Assembly (NCBI RefSeq): GCF_042453785.1
Contig: NC_091671.1
Coordinates: forward strand, 40,132,501-40,196,500
Source of the DNA: Malus domestica
Lineage: Eukaryota; Streptophyta; Magnoliopsida; Rosales; Rosaceae
DNA: 64,000 bases
Direction of reading: 5' to 3'
In this document: positions 45,401 to 56,305 of the stretch, in pieces
Layout: every line of letters begins with the position of its first letter
Numbering within the stretch: the stretch's first letter is position 1
Position numbers and translations under genes: made by a program
The notes under the pieces: model-generated
What the model was told of the DNA's origin: nothing
The model's input: only the letters and a program-made list of their open reading frames with translations
Databases searched by the model: none

Positions 45401-45845
45401 ATGTTAATTCTAGATGACGAAGCGGGGTTCGAATTGTTCCTAATAGGTATATGAATTTGACACATGTGACACAAATTGCGCCACATGCCAAAGGAATATG
45501 TGACACTTTCAATTTCACTTATCCTTAGCCATAGCATTTTACGATCAGATTGCGTGATGATAAATTCCTCACTTATACATTTGTTATGTGACGAACTTAT
45601 AGGTCACTAACTTTTGTCTTTTGTGACGCTTATTTCGTCACACGTAAAGTTATTAAGTGACAAATGCGGCGTCACTAATACTTAAAAAATGTGGTGAGTG
45701 AAAAAATTTGTCACGAAACTATAGGTGACGTATATGTGACAAACATAGTGACGCTGGATTTTCGTCATATATAATCAAATGTGACAAATTTTCATGTTTA
45801 TGTGACGAATGTGTGTCGCCACCTAAGTCATGTTTTCTTGTAGTG
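42414..45845. mobile_element. Non-autonomous CACTA (En/Spm) element inserted in repeat X
   Basis: The ends are CACTACAAGAAAACATGG and, reverse-complemented, CACTACAAGAAAACATGAC. The flanks TGC / TGT are an imperfect 3-bp target duplication, and the uninterrupted X copy at 55725 (gttttgtgtgcgtcgatc) confirms the empty site. Subterminal regions are full of gtgacg / gtcac words, as is usual for CACTA transposase-binding sites. No transposase frame is seen in 3.4 kb. The stretch 42870-43340 looks like a borrowed plant gene leader (cttctcccgtctct, aaaccctaga, ATG at 43093) and 44798-44859 and 45063-45117 look like small exons with donor sites. Confidence 0.82.
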
Positions 45846-47250
45846 TGTGCGTCGATCGTCTAACCCCATGTTTTTTTGACAAAAATGCACATTTTTTATT
45901 TTCACAAAATATTTTTCCTGAGCATTAAGTTAAATTTTTTAAGAAATTTGGAAGCAGTTTTACAGCTAATTGAGCGACAAATGTATATTTAGTAGAATAT
46001 TTGAGCCGAGAACTAAAAAAATAAGCGAAAAACATAGTAGTGAGTCCTAGAACAATGTCAAATGGGGTTAGACACTCAAGAATCTCAACGGAAAGTCTCA
46101 CCTTAATTTCCAAAACTTCACAGTGAGGCGAAGGTGAAAATAAATAGATTGAACGGTGATTTATGTATGAATTTGCCAAATCGATTGAAAACCGTGAGTG
46201 TTAATCCACGTTTTCCAAATATTTTCCGTGAGCATTAAATAAATCTTTATAATGTATTTGGAAGCGGATTTACGATTTATCGAGCAACAAGTGTATATTT
46301 AGTAAAATATTTAAGCCAAAAAGTAAAAAAAATAAGTGAACAAATTAGACAAAAAATAGCAAAATTTTGTTTTGTTAAATAGTCTTTTACTCTCTTTTGG
46401 TTGACAAAGAGGGTTCTATTAATATGTAGTTTAGATTTTGATAAAAGAAAAAATTAACAAAAAGAAAAATTAGGTTCAAATATCGTTAAATTAAGGTCTT
46501 ATATTGTTGATTACAAGTGTTTAAATACGAGTTGTAATAGATTTTGCACGGAAAAATATATTTTGAAGGGCTTGAATATGATAGTTTATTGTAGTGGTAA
46601 GAGAAATAAAAGAAAATTGTAGAAAAATGGTTGAAATTCTTGGGGGTGGCAAAAAGTCACGCCTGATTTTGTGGCTCGTGACTTTCTGACACCCATGAAT
46701 TTTAATCATGTTTGTTAATTTTTCTTTCAGTTCTCTTACCACTACGACAAACTATCACATTCATGTTCTTCAATATATATTTTTCTGTGCGTGGAGTCCG
46801 ACTCGTTTTCTCAACACCCAGGAGTTCGCCTCGTTTTACGTGTGCGGAGCCCACATTGTCTTGTGTGCCTGGGTTCACATCGTTTTACATGCAAGAAGCC
46901 CGTCCCTTTTTTTGTGCATGGAGCTTGTGCTGTTTTGACGTGCACGGAGCCAGTCTCGTTTTCCACGCGCAGGGTAGGCCTAGACTTGTGCAACGTATCC
47001 CTCCTCGTTTCTTATGTGCGGAGCTCGTCTTGTTTTGCATACTGAAAGCCCATCCCGTTTTCTTGAGCCCAACCCGTCTTGTTTTGCATGTCAAGATTCA
47101 CCTCGTTCTACGTGAGCTGAGTCTGCCTCATTTTGCTCATTTTGTGTGAGTCGATCCCTCCTAAAACCCTGCTTTTTGACAAAATGCAAAACTTCACAGT
47201 GGGGCAACTTACCAGTGCGGCAACTTAACTTCCAAAACTTCACAGTGGGG
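45846..47250. repeat. Repeat X, second block (runs into ATPase copy 2)
   Basis: Continues the X unit broken by the CACTA element, then a further unit from about 46506 with hairpin (46551-46785) and minisatellite (46790-47160). That unit is truncated after gacaaaatgcaaaacttcac; it then repeats cttcacagtggggcaactta twice and passes directly into exon 6 of ATPase copy 2. Confidence 0.8.
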
Positions 47251-49296
47251 CAACTTAACAACTAAGACAACTCTTCCGAATGTTTAGCGCTTCTTCTAGT
47301 GCCAATTTTGACTTGACTGGCAGCACTTCTAAAAAACTTGACGAGCAAAGGGAAATCAGAGAACTTCTTCACAACTTTGATCCTCCAATGTCTATATCAA
47401 CTAGACGACAACGTCGACAAGCATTTAAAGAAAAACTGCAACAAGGAATTCTACGTCCTGGTGATACTGATGTCTCATTCGAAAGTTTTCCATATTACCT
47501 AAGGTGCAGCAATTTGCTTTTTATTTTTATTTTATTTATTGTGCATTAGATCATCATATGATACTGAACTAGCTTCCCTTATTGTGATTGGTCCATATGT
47601 AGTTGGACTCTTATTGGTCAATTCTGCGCTCAGACCTTTCCTCATTTTGCATTTTTACAGTGATACAACAAAGAAGGTTTTGATTGCATCCACCCTCCCG
47701 AATTTGAGGTGTAGCAAGTTTGGAAAATATTTTTCATCACTACCTACCGGGAGCCCGCGCATATTATTATCTGGTCCAGCAGGTACTTCTGCCATTTTAA
47801 TTTCTACACATAGGCTTGTAATTCTGTGGTTGATGATGCTTGTAAATTCTGAAGTTTGATATTTTCTTTTTCTTTCCGTGTTAATTCATTATGTTTTTAT
47901 TTTAACAATTCTTTTGTAGGTTCTGAGATATATCAGGAAACCTTGGCAAAGGCACTCGCGAAACATTTTGATGCTAGATTACTAATTGTAGATTCTCTTC
48001 TCCGGCATGGTGTATGTTCCTTCGTGTTGCTTTTTTAACTAGAATCTTGTTTGCTTACAAGCATATATTGGAGTTCTGTTGTTGTTGATCTACTTTTTTT
48101 CTAGCAGTTTTCTTCGTCATTCCAGGAATTCAAGTTTAGAATTGTGGATTTTTCTTTTAAATATTTCTTGGAATATACTTCTTAATAGGTTGATGAAAGT
48201 GTTTCCACTCATGCAATCCGTGAACTTCTTTCCACTCATGCAATGCGTGAACTTCTTGAGGTACTCATCTCCTTGTGTGGTTCTGGAGGTGATGATATTG
48301 GCAATCTTGCAATCGGTGAACTTCTTGAGGTACTCATCTCCTTTACACTAACAGGAGCTCATTTAACTGTACCAATATAGTTGCTGTTAATTTGGTATTA
48401 ATATCTGCACCAATGTTGTGCAGGTGGCAACCAATATCTGCACCAATGTTGTGCAGGCGGCAACCAATGAGAGTAAAAGTCTTCCTTTGATAGTGTTTTT
48501 GAAAGATATAGAATCGGTTATGGTAGGTAACCCAGATGCATATAGTGTCTTGAAGAGTAAGCTTGAAAACTTGCCAGAGAATGTTGTTGTGATCGGCTCT
48601 CATACCCAGTTGGACAATCGCAAGGACAAGGTAAGAGGCTGAGGATTTTATCAGTTAGCTGATTTTGAACTCACTATTGTAGTTTGACATTAACAGCTTT
48701 GCTTGATCTCGCTTTTCCGGTATGTGAATTTCCATTATCTTTTCCATTTTATTTTTCTTGGTGGCATGTAATGCTAATGCAAGTTTTAACTACTCATATC
48801 AGCATCTGTAATCATGCTGATTCTGATTTAGATTTGTAGACCTTGACAACTGTGCAAAGTGCATTACTTTCTTTGCCTTTGATGAGTGAGAGCGAGTCTT
48901 GAGTTTTTACTCTCTAACTAAATTTTTATCTGATTAATTTAATTCTCAATTTGCTTTCTGTTCGATTTACATTCAACTCGGTCTCACTTTCTCTTGCAAA
49001 TGTACACAAATTCCTCAAGGTCAATTGAAACAGTCTGATGAGGGGGCTTTGTTCACATTGAAATATAAAATTCAACAATACTTTGCCCTCTTTTTCGTAG
49101 ATGATGATACTTTTCTTCTGAAAAACCAAGATGACACATTTATTGGTGGTGTTCAGGATAACCTTGGGGGTAGGCTGCATGACAGGAGCAAAGAAACTCC
49201 TAAAACTATGAAGCAAGTTCAACTCTCTCGGATTTTCCCCAACAAAGTGACCATGCCCCAGGTAGTCAGCCTTTTTTCTTATATGGTCATTGTGCT

Positions 49297-51930
49297 TAGG
49301 GTGGTTCGGTATGGGATCCCATACCGAAACCCTTGTCCCGATTCCCATACCGAAATTTTCGGGAATCCCAATTTCAATACCGATCCCAAACCAAATTTTC
49401 GGGAATCCCGAAATAGTTTCGGGATTTCGGGACAAATCGGGAATCCCAAAAATAATTTTGGGCTTTTGGACTTTTGGGCTTTTGGACAAAAAAAGCTAAT
49501 ATTGGTCCAATTGGACAAAAACCTAATATTGGGCCTGCCCACTGAATGTAACAGCCCCCACATATGGGCTTAACTTTTATTCAACCAAATAAAAAAAATA
49601 TTGGGCAAACCTGCAATGTTTATAAGAGCAGAACGAACATTAGCAGTTCAGCTGCATTTTCCACTTGTATTGTAGCCAAGGTTTTAAAATAAATAAAGTA
49701 ACAAACCCAAAAGCAAAAAAATTAGTTACAATCCAAAGTTTTAATAATTAAGTTACAAACCAAAAGCAAAAAAACAAAGTTTCAAGTTTATGAAGATTGT
49801 TGACATCTTCGGCCCCTTCGGCCCCTTCTTGTTGGCACTTGTAATTTTCCCCTTGATGTTGATGGTTGAGCCCTTCCCCTTACAATGGGTGGTCGTGGTC
49901 GTGAAGGTAGTGATTGATTTTGACGTTGTTGAACTTGTACTTGAGGTGGTCGAGGAGGTGGAGGTGGCATTTCATTTTCTTGTGTTGTATTCTCCTCACC
50001 TCCCAAATTAGCCATGTCTAAAACAATAAACCACAAATCATTTACATTGAATTATAGTCTAATAGATAATAAATACTAAGAAAATAAAAGATGAAATTAA
50101 ATTGTTTACTTACTTCTTTCTAAGCGTTCAAGCTCCTCGTAGAAACATAATTCGTCAAGGGTAGGCTCCTTGTCTCACTACTTCTACTTCTGCTACTTCC
50201 TTTTCCCCCTCTTCCCCCTCTTCCCCCTCTTCTTCTATTTGTTCTAATGCAATATCCTCCTCCACATCCAGATCATCATCCCAACAATCTTCATAATAAT
50301 CATTATGCAAATAATCTTGAGGTGAGGGAGTGCCTAGTTGAAGGGTACCACTAAGTTGGGTTTGTTTTCGTTTTCCTAATACCGAGACCATATGTGTACT
50401 AGATTGGCTACTAGATCCGTCCATCCTAACAAATAAAATAACAATGTACATTAATATATCACAACCACAGTTCAGCATAGTGTGTACATTAATATATCAC
50501 AACCACAGTTCAGCATAGTGTGTACATTAATATATAACAATGTACATTAATAACAATGTACATTCAAAGTAAAATCTGACCCAATATATACATCCTATGA
50601 TAACATTAACTTGTTACTTGTTTAAATTATGTAATGGGATTTTAAAATGGTTAATGGCATGCGATTCATCACAAATGAAGTAAGGAAAATAATGTGCACA
50701 TATTCAGCAAGCTGATCACAAGTAAAACAGATATAAATAAAAGACATCACCATAAACCTACCTCTTCATGAATTTTTGTAATTTCACGAGCTAGGACGCA
50801 TTTTCTGAAACACAATTACAAACTCACCAAATCAGTTTTTTGTAAAACCACTAAGTCAGTAAAAGCGCATAAATCCATACATGGAAGTTTAATTTGTAAC
50901 TCACCATAACAAAAACTAATATATAATCATTTTTTTCTTAAGTCAGTAAAGCTTTTATTGAAGTTGGTATTTTTTCTTAATACCTTTATTAAAATTGATT
51001 TTTAATCTGAAGCCTTAAAAGTATTTACCTTGAAACACCAAAAACTGAAGAAGTCTCTTCAAGAAACTGTTGAAGTTTGTGGGGAGGCACATAGAATATT
51101 TGGGTCGTCCCCTCATTTGCTGAAACCGTCAACCTCTCTCTTCTAGATCCAGCATGTTTAGAGAGAAATCCAACTGCAGAAGTATACTCAGTTTCAGAGT
51201 TCTATATACATCTTATCCACCAAGAAGAATATCTGCAGCATCATTTCCATGGAAAACTTACCAAACGTAAACTCATCCGTGGAGAGGCCAGATGCAGAGA
51301 GAGCAGCCACAAAAGCAGACGGCCCAGGTATAGGAATAACAGGGATGTTTTCATCCACGCACAGCTTTGCCTGCAGTAAAACTTGAGAGAGATCCAATTG
51401 CAGAAGTATACTCGAGAGAGATCCCCAGTTCTGTGACCTGTCCTGTCCTGTCCGTGAAAGACAATCGCCCTAGAGAGAGAGAGAGCGGTGGTTGTGTGGT
51501 GAAGGAAGGTTGGAGAGTCAGAGACGAGAGTATGGTGTGGTGGTGGGTCGGTGGCTGGTTGGAATTCGACAGTATGGTGAGGGACGACGTTGGTGAGGGT
51601 CGGAGGCTCACGGCTGCGCTTCGAAACAAATGAACGGAGGAATACAAAAGTGAAATGTTATCATCTGACCTAAAAACAAATCGACGGCACAGATTAAATC
51701 CAAAACAATCAACGGTTGAAATAATTCTCTTATAATTAAAAAATTATATATATATATATATATTTTTTGGTTCGGTATGGGAATACCGAAAAAATGAAAT
51801 GCAATACCGAATCCCATACCGAAAATTTCGGTTTGGTTTGGGATTACATCCCGAAACTTTCGGGAATTTTGGTTTGGGATCGGGATTTTTTTGGTTTGGT
51901 TTGGGATTTTTGGGATTTCTTTCCAGCCTA
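49297..51930 (-). mobile_element. hAT-like element carrying host gene exons, in intron 15 of ATPase copy 2
   Basis: Comparison with copies 1 and 3 (attgtgctacttgttattgc) defines the insertion: TAGGGTGGTTCGG on the left, CCAGCCTA on the right (reverse complement TAGGCTGG). Both ends carry many ggtatggga, ttcgggat, ataccgaa and ggtttgggat words. No clean target duplication: left flank attgtgct, right flank cttgttat. Inside, minus-strand frames at 50155-50478 (acidic, DLDVEEDIALEQIEEEGEEG) and 49788-50036 (Pro/Arg-rich) may be remnants of the element's own genes, unrecognised. The RsmI-like exons at 51029-51370 are listed separately. Confidence 0.7.
51029..51370 (-). pseudogene. Captured exons of an RsmI-type rRNA 2'-O-methyltransferase gene
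   Basis: Two exon-like pieces on the minus strand with intact splice sites. The first, 51262-51370 (after ctgcag, before gtaagt), encodes AKLCVDENIPVIPIPGPSAF and VAALSASGLSTDEFTF. The second, 51029-51173 (after ctgcag, before gtaaat), continues in phase with VGFLSKHAGSRRERLTVSAN and TTQIFYVPPHKLQQFLEETS. PIPGPSA..AALSASGL and the SRRERL / FYVPPHKL blocks are hallmarks of RsmI, which methylates C1402 of 16S rRNA; plants have plastid or mitochondrial versions. Only the middle of the protein is present. A possible upstream piece at 51380-51647 (Ser/Pro/Leu-rich, transit-peptide-like) is uncertain. Confidence 0.82.
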
Positions 51931-53155
51931 CTTGTTATTGCTGGCATGAGGTAATATTTGTCGGCTATCCTGGCAGGATGAGGCTTTACTTTCGGACTGG
52001 AAGCAGCAGTTTGAACGTGATGTTGAAACTTTGAAATCGAAGTTTTATATTGTTGCCATTCACTCAGTAAGTACATCTGATCACATCTACTTTTTGCTCT
52101 TATTGTTCTTTCCCTTAAATACGCCTCTCATGTATACTGTTCTTACACCTTCTTGCGCACTTATTGAAACACAAGGATGTGAAGATTGTGCACATGTGCT
52201 TGCTAATGCTAACCGTGATTCATTTCCCTGTTGACATTTTTAGTTAGCAGTTTAGTGGCTAATGTAGTGTGTTTAGTGCTTTCGATGCTATTCCTGTATA
52301 TTTTCGTAAGGCTGATGTTTTCAGGTTCTTAACCGAGTTTCTGTGGATTGCCCTGACCTTGAAAGTCTGTGCATTAAAGATCTAGTGCTTACAACTGAAA
52401 GTGCGTTTTCTTGAACTCAAAGTTTGTAGTGCAGAACATTTTGCAGGGAATATTGACCTTAATATTCACTTATGCGATTCATTGTATAATCCTTTCTTCA
52501 ACAGGTGTTGACAAAGTAGTAGGCTGGGCTGTTAGTCACCATCTTATGCATTGTTCAGACGCTTTAGTTAAAGATGACAAACTTGTTATTTCTACTGAAA
52601 GGTTGTACAATTTCTTAGGACAGTGTAGTTTAAATATACCGTATATTCTGTTTTCTTATCATATTTTATGGTTCTGCGCTACAGTCTTAGGGATGGACTA
52701 AACATTCTACAAGGCATTCAAAACGAAAACAAGAGCATAAAGAAATCACTTAAGGTAAGTTGATATTGTGGGGAAGTACCACAAATGCCTTGTTTCGAGC
52801 TCTCTGAAGATGAAATGTAAATTAGATTTTCCATAATCAGGAAAGTAAGTGTATATATATTGGATTTAACTCCATGATATTTCAGGATGTGGTTACTGGA
52901 AATGAATTTGAGAAAAAACTTCTTGCTGATGTTATTCCACCGAGCGATATTGGGGTTACTTTTGATGACATCGGGGCCTTGGAAAATGTGAAGGACACCC
53001 TAAAGGAGTTGGTGATGCTTCCACTTCAGAGGCCTGAATTATTTACCAAGGGACAGTTGACTAAGGTAGAAACATGGCACTCTTTTCATTTGTCCCCTTT
53101 GGAAAGTGAAACAGTTCTATGTTGGTGCTTCTTTTCTTTCATGTTTCTTATCTGA

Positions 53156-53347
<192 letters not shown>

Positions 53348-54226
53348 TGACGACTATTGAATCCATATGACCCCTTTAACTTTTGTTGCAGTGGTTTGGG
53401 GAAGGAGAGAAGTACGTTAAAGCGGTGTTCTCCTTAGCTAGTAAAATTGCCCCTAGTGTTGTTTTTGTTGATGAGGTTGGTTCATTACATTCTATATATT
53501 TGCGCTGTCCAGGGAACCTTTTTCTTTAGTTTTCTCGTTTGGAAAATGTGAGTTAAACAAAGAGTATTCTGGAACTGTTTTATAAGCTGACATGGTGGGC
53601 TAGTTTGCCTCGGTTATTAAACTACAGCAGTGTAGGCCACTAGTGGATGGCACGCCCATGCAAGATACCTTGTCAGTCTGAGTGTTTATAGAATCCTTTT
53701 GTTCGTCTCGTTTCACTCAATTTTATTCCCGTCCAATTTGATTTTTTTATTGCTACCATCATAGGTGGACAGCATGTTAGGCAGACGTGAAAATCCTGGG
53801 GAACATGAGGCTATGCGTAAAATGAAAAATGAGTTCATGGTTAACTGGGATGGTCTGCGTACAAAGGATAAAGAACGTGTATTGGTACTTGCTGCTACTA
53901 ATAGGCCTTTTGATCTTGATGAGGCTGTTATTAGGAGGCTTCCGAGGAGGTAAAATCGCATGTTTGCCTGTTGTGCTGCTACTGCATCTGTTATATGTCA
54001 ACGCAAGTATATTGACTTCCTGCGTACAAAATTAATTCTATGTGCAGATTGATGGTGAACTTGCCAGATGGCCAGAACAGAGAAAAAATACTGAGAGTTG
54101 TATTGGCCAAAGAAGATTTGGAAACTGACGTTGATTTGGAGGCAGTTGCAAATTTGACAGATGGGTATTCCGGAAGTGACTTAAAGGTTGCCTACTAATT
54201 TTTACGAAACCCATCTAAGCTTTTTA

Positions 54227-54595
54227 TGTTGGAATATAAGTGTGTGTGCTGTGTTTTCTTAATGTGTCTAAGTTTAAATGTGTGCCATTGGATTATAGAC
54301 CAATTGGACAGCTGAGATGTAATCTTAGTTTTTTAGTAGTGTATATTGCCACTTGTAATTATCTTATAGGGTAGATTACATGAAGGGTAGAGATTGAATT
54401 GTGGAAAAGGAGAGGCTCTTTCTCTTCTCTACGGATATATCCTCGCACATGTCTTGTGTGCTGAGTATGAATGAGAAAACCTTTGTTATTTCTGGTGTGA
54501 ACATTCTTACTGCATTCATCTGTGTTGGAAGAAATCATTCATCTTCTTCTTGATTCACTTTCAGTAAAACAGGGTCATATTCCTTAATTCTAACA
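54227..54595. mobile_element. Solo LTR (copia type) in intron 24 of ATPase copy 2
   Basis: The insertion begins TGTTGGAATATAAG and ends CTTAATTCTAACA, with TG...CA termini. It is flanked by a perfect 5-bp duplication TTTTA (54222-54226 and 54596-54600). Copies 1 and 3 have the empty site (gctttttacatacgtag). The length is 369 bp with no internal retrotransposon sequence. The TGTTGGAA...CTAACA signature is typical of Ty1/copia LTRs. Confidence 0.9.
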
Positions 54596-55197
54596 TTTTA
54601 CATACGTAGTTTTATTTTTGTCGGTTATATTCTATGTAGTTCTATTTTCTCTTATGTAATGGATTGTCCTGATTTTTGTTGTGGTTGCAGAATCTGTGTG
54701 TTGCTGCAGCTCACCTCCCCATTAGGGAAATTTTAGAGAAGGAGAAAAAGGTTGGTTTGCTGGACAGTGTAACAAAAATACAAAGCCCTTGTTGATTTTT
54801 TAACTTGAAGTGGTGTGGTTGGTTACTGCAACTAAGTAGTTCTTTCTTCACGTATCGCAGGAGAGAAGTTTAGCTTTGGCGGAGAACAGACCTGTACCGG
54901 AGTTGTACTGCAGCACCGACATTCGTCCTTTGAAGATGGAGGACTTCAAACATGCGCATGGCCAGGTACGTTGTGACCTAATAATACAATACGGGGTTTT
55001 GGCTTCTTGTAGTATTCTACCGTGGTCGGAAGTGTTCGGTTGCGTTCCGGATCATTGGCTGTCTAATATTGAATTCAATGCAGGTGTGTGCAAGTGTGTC
55101 ATCGGAGTCGACAAACATGAGTGAGCTCCTCCAATGGAATGACCTATACGGCGAAGGCAGATCAAGAAAGAAGACGTCTCTCAACTATTTTATATAG

Positions 55198-56305
55198 TGT
55201 TTAAATACGAATTATAATAGATTTTGCATGGAAAAATATATTTTGAAGGCCATGAATATGATAGTTTGTTGTAGTGGTAAGAGAAATAAAAGAAAAATAT
55301 ACAAAAATGATTGAAATGCTTGGGGTGGCAGAAAGTCACTTCAAAATATATTTTTCCGTGCGTGGAGCTCGACTCGTTTTCTGAGCACCCGAGAGTTCAC
55401 CTCGTTTTGCGTGCACAGAGCCCGCCTCATCTTGTGTCTGGATTTGCCTTGTCCTGCATGTGAGCTGTCCGCATCGTTTTGCATATCAAATGCCCGTCCC
55501 TTTTTTTGTCCATGGAGCATGCGCCGTTTTGACTTGCACGAAGCTAGCCTCGTTTTTCATGCGCAGGGCTGGCCTAGATTTGTGCGACGTATCCCTCCTC
55601 GTTTCTCATGTGCAGAGCTCAAGTCGTTTTGCATGCCGGGAAGCCCACCAAGTTTTCTTGAGCGCAACCCCCCTTGTCTTGCGTGCCAAGATTCGTCTCG
55701 TTCTGCGTGAGCTGAGTCCACATCGTTTTGTGTGCGTCGATCCTGCCTAACCCCATGCTTTTTGACAAAAATGCAAATTTTTTATTTTCACAAAATATTT
55801 TTACTAAGCATTAAGTTAAAATTTTTAAGGAATTTGGAAGCAGTTTTACGGCTTAGTGAGCGACAAATGTATATTTAGTAGAATATTTGAGCCGAGAACT
55901 AAAAAAATAAGCAAAAAACATAGTAGTGAGTCCTAGAACATTGTCAAATGGGGTTAGACACTCAAGAATCTCAACGGAAAGTCTCGTCTTAGTTTCCAAA
56001 ACTTCACAGTGAGGCGAAGGTGAAAATAAATAGATTGAACGGTGATTTATGTACGAATTTGCCAAACCGACTGAAAACAGTGAGTGTTAATCCACGTTTT
56101 CCAAATATTTTCTGTGAGCATTAAATAAATCTTTATAATGTATTTGGAAGCGGATTTACTATTTATCGAGCAACAAGTGTATATTTAGTAAAATATTTAA
56201 GCCGAAAAGGAAAAAAAAAAATAAGTGAACAAATTAGACAAAAAATAGCAAAATTTTGTTTTGTTAAATAGTCTTTTACTGACAAAGAGGGTTCTATTAA
56301 TATGT
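55198..56305. repeat. Repeat X, third block (abuts the stop codon of ATPase copy 2)
   Basis: Starts tgtttaaatacgaattataa immediately after the TAG of copy 2, runs through a collapsed hairpin, the minisatellite (55360-55750) and the AT-rich tail, and is broken at tatgt by the element at 56306-58500. The gene-to-repeat border thus lies exactly at the end of the coding region, and none of the copy 1 3' flank is present. Confidence 0.82.

Noticed and set aside
39425..47250. CRISPR-like or rDNA array
   Set aside because: The repeats are long, degenerate and eukaryotic in context; spacing is irregular and no rRNA or cas sequence is present.
49025..49573. 182-codon plus-strand frame
   Set aside because: Reads intron 14, exon 15, intron 15 and the start of an inserted element as one; not a gene.
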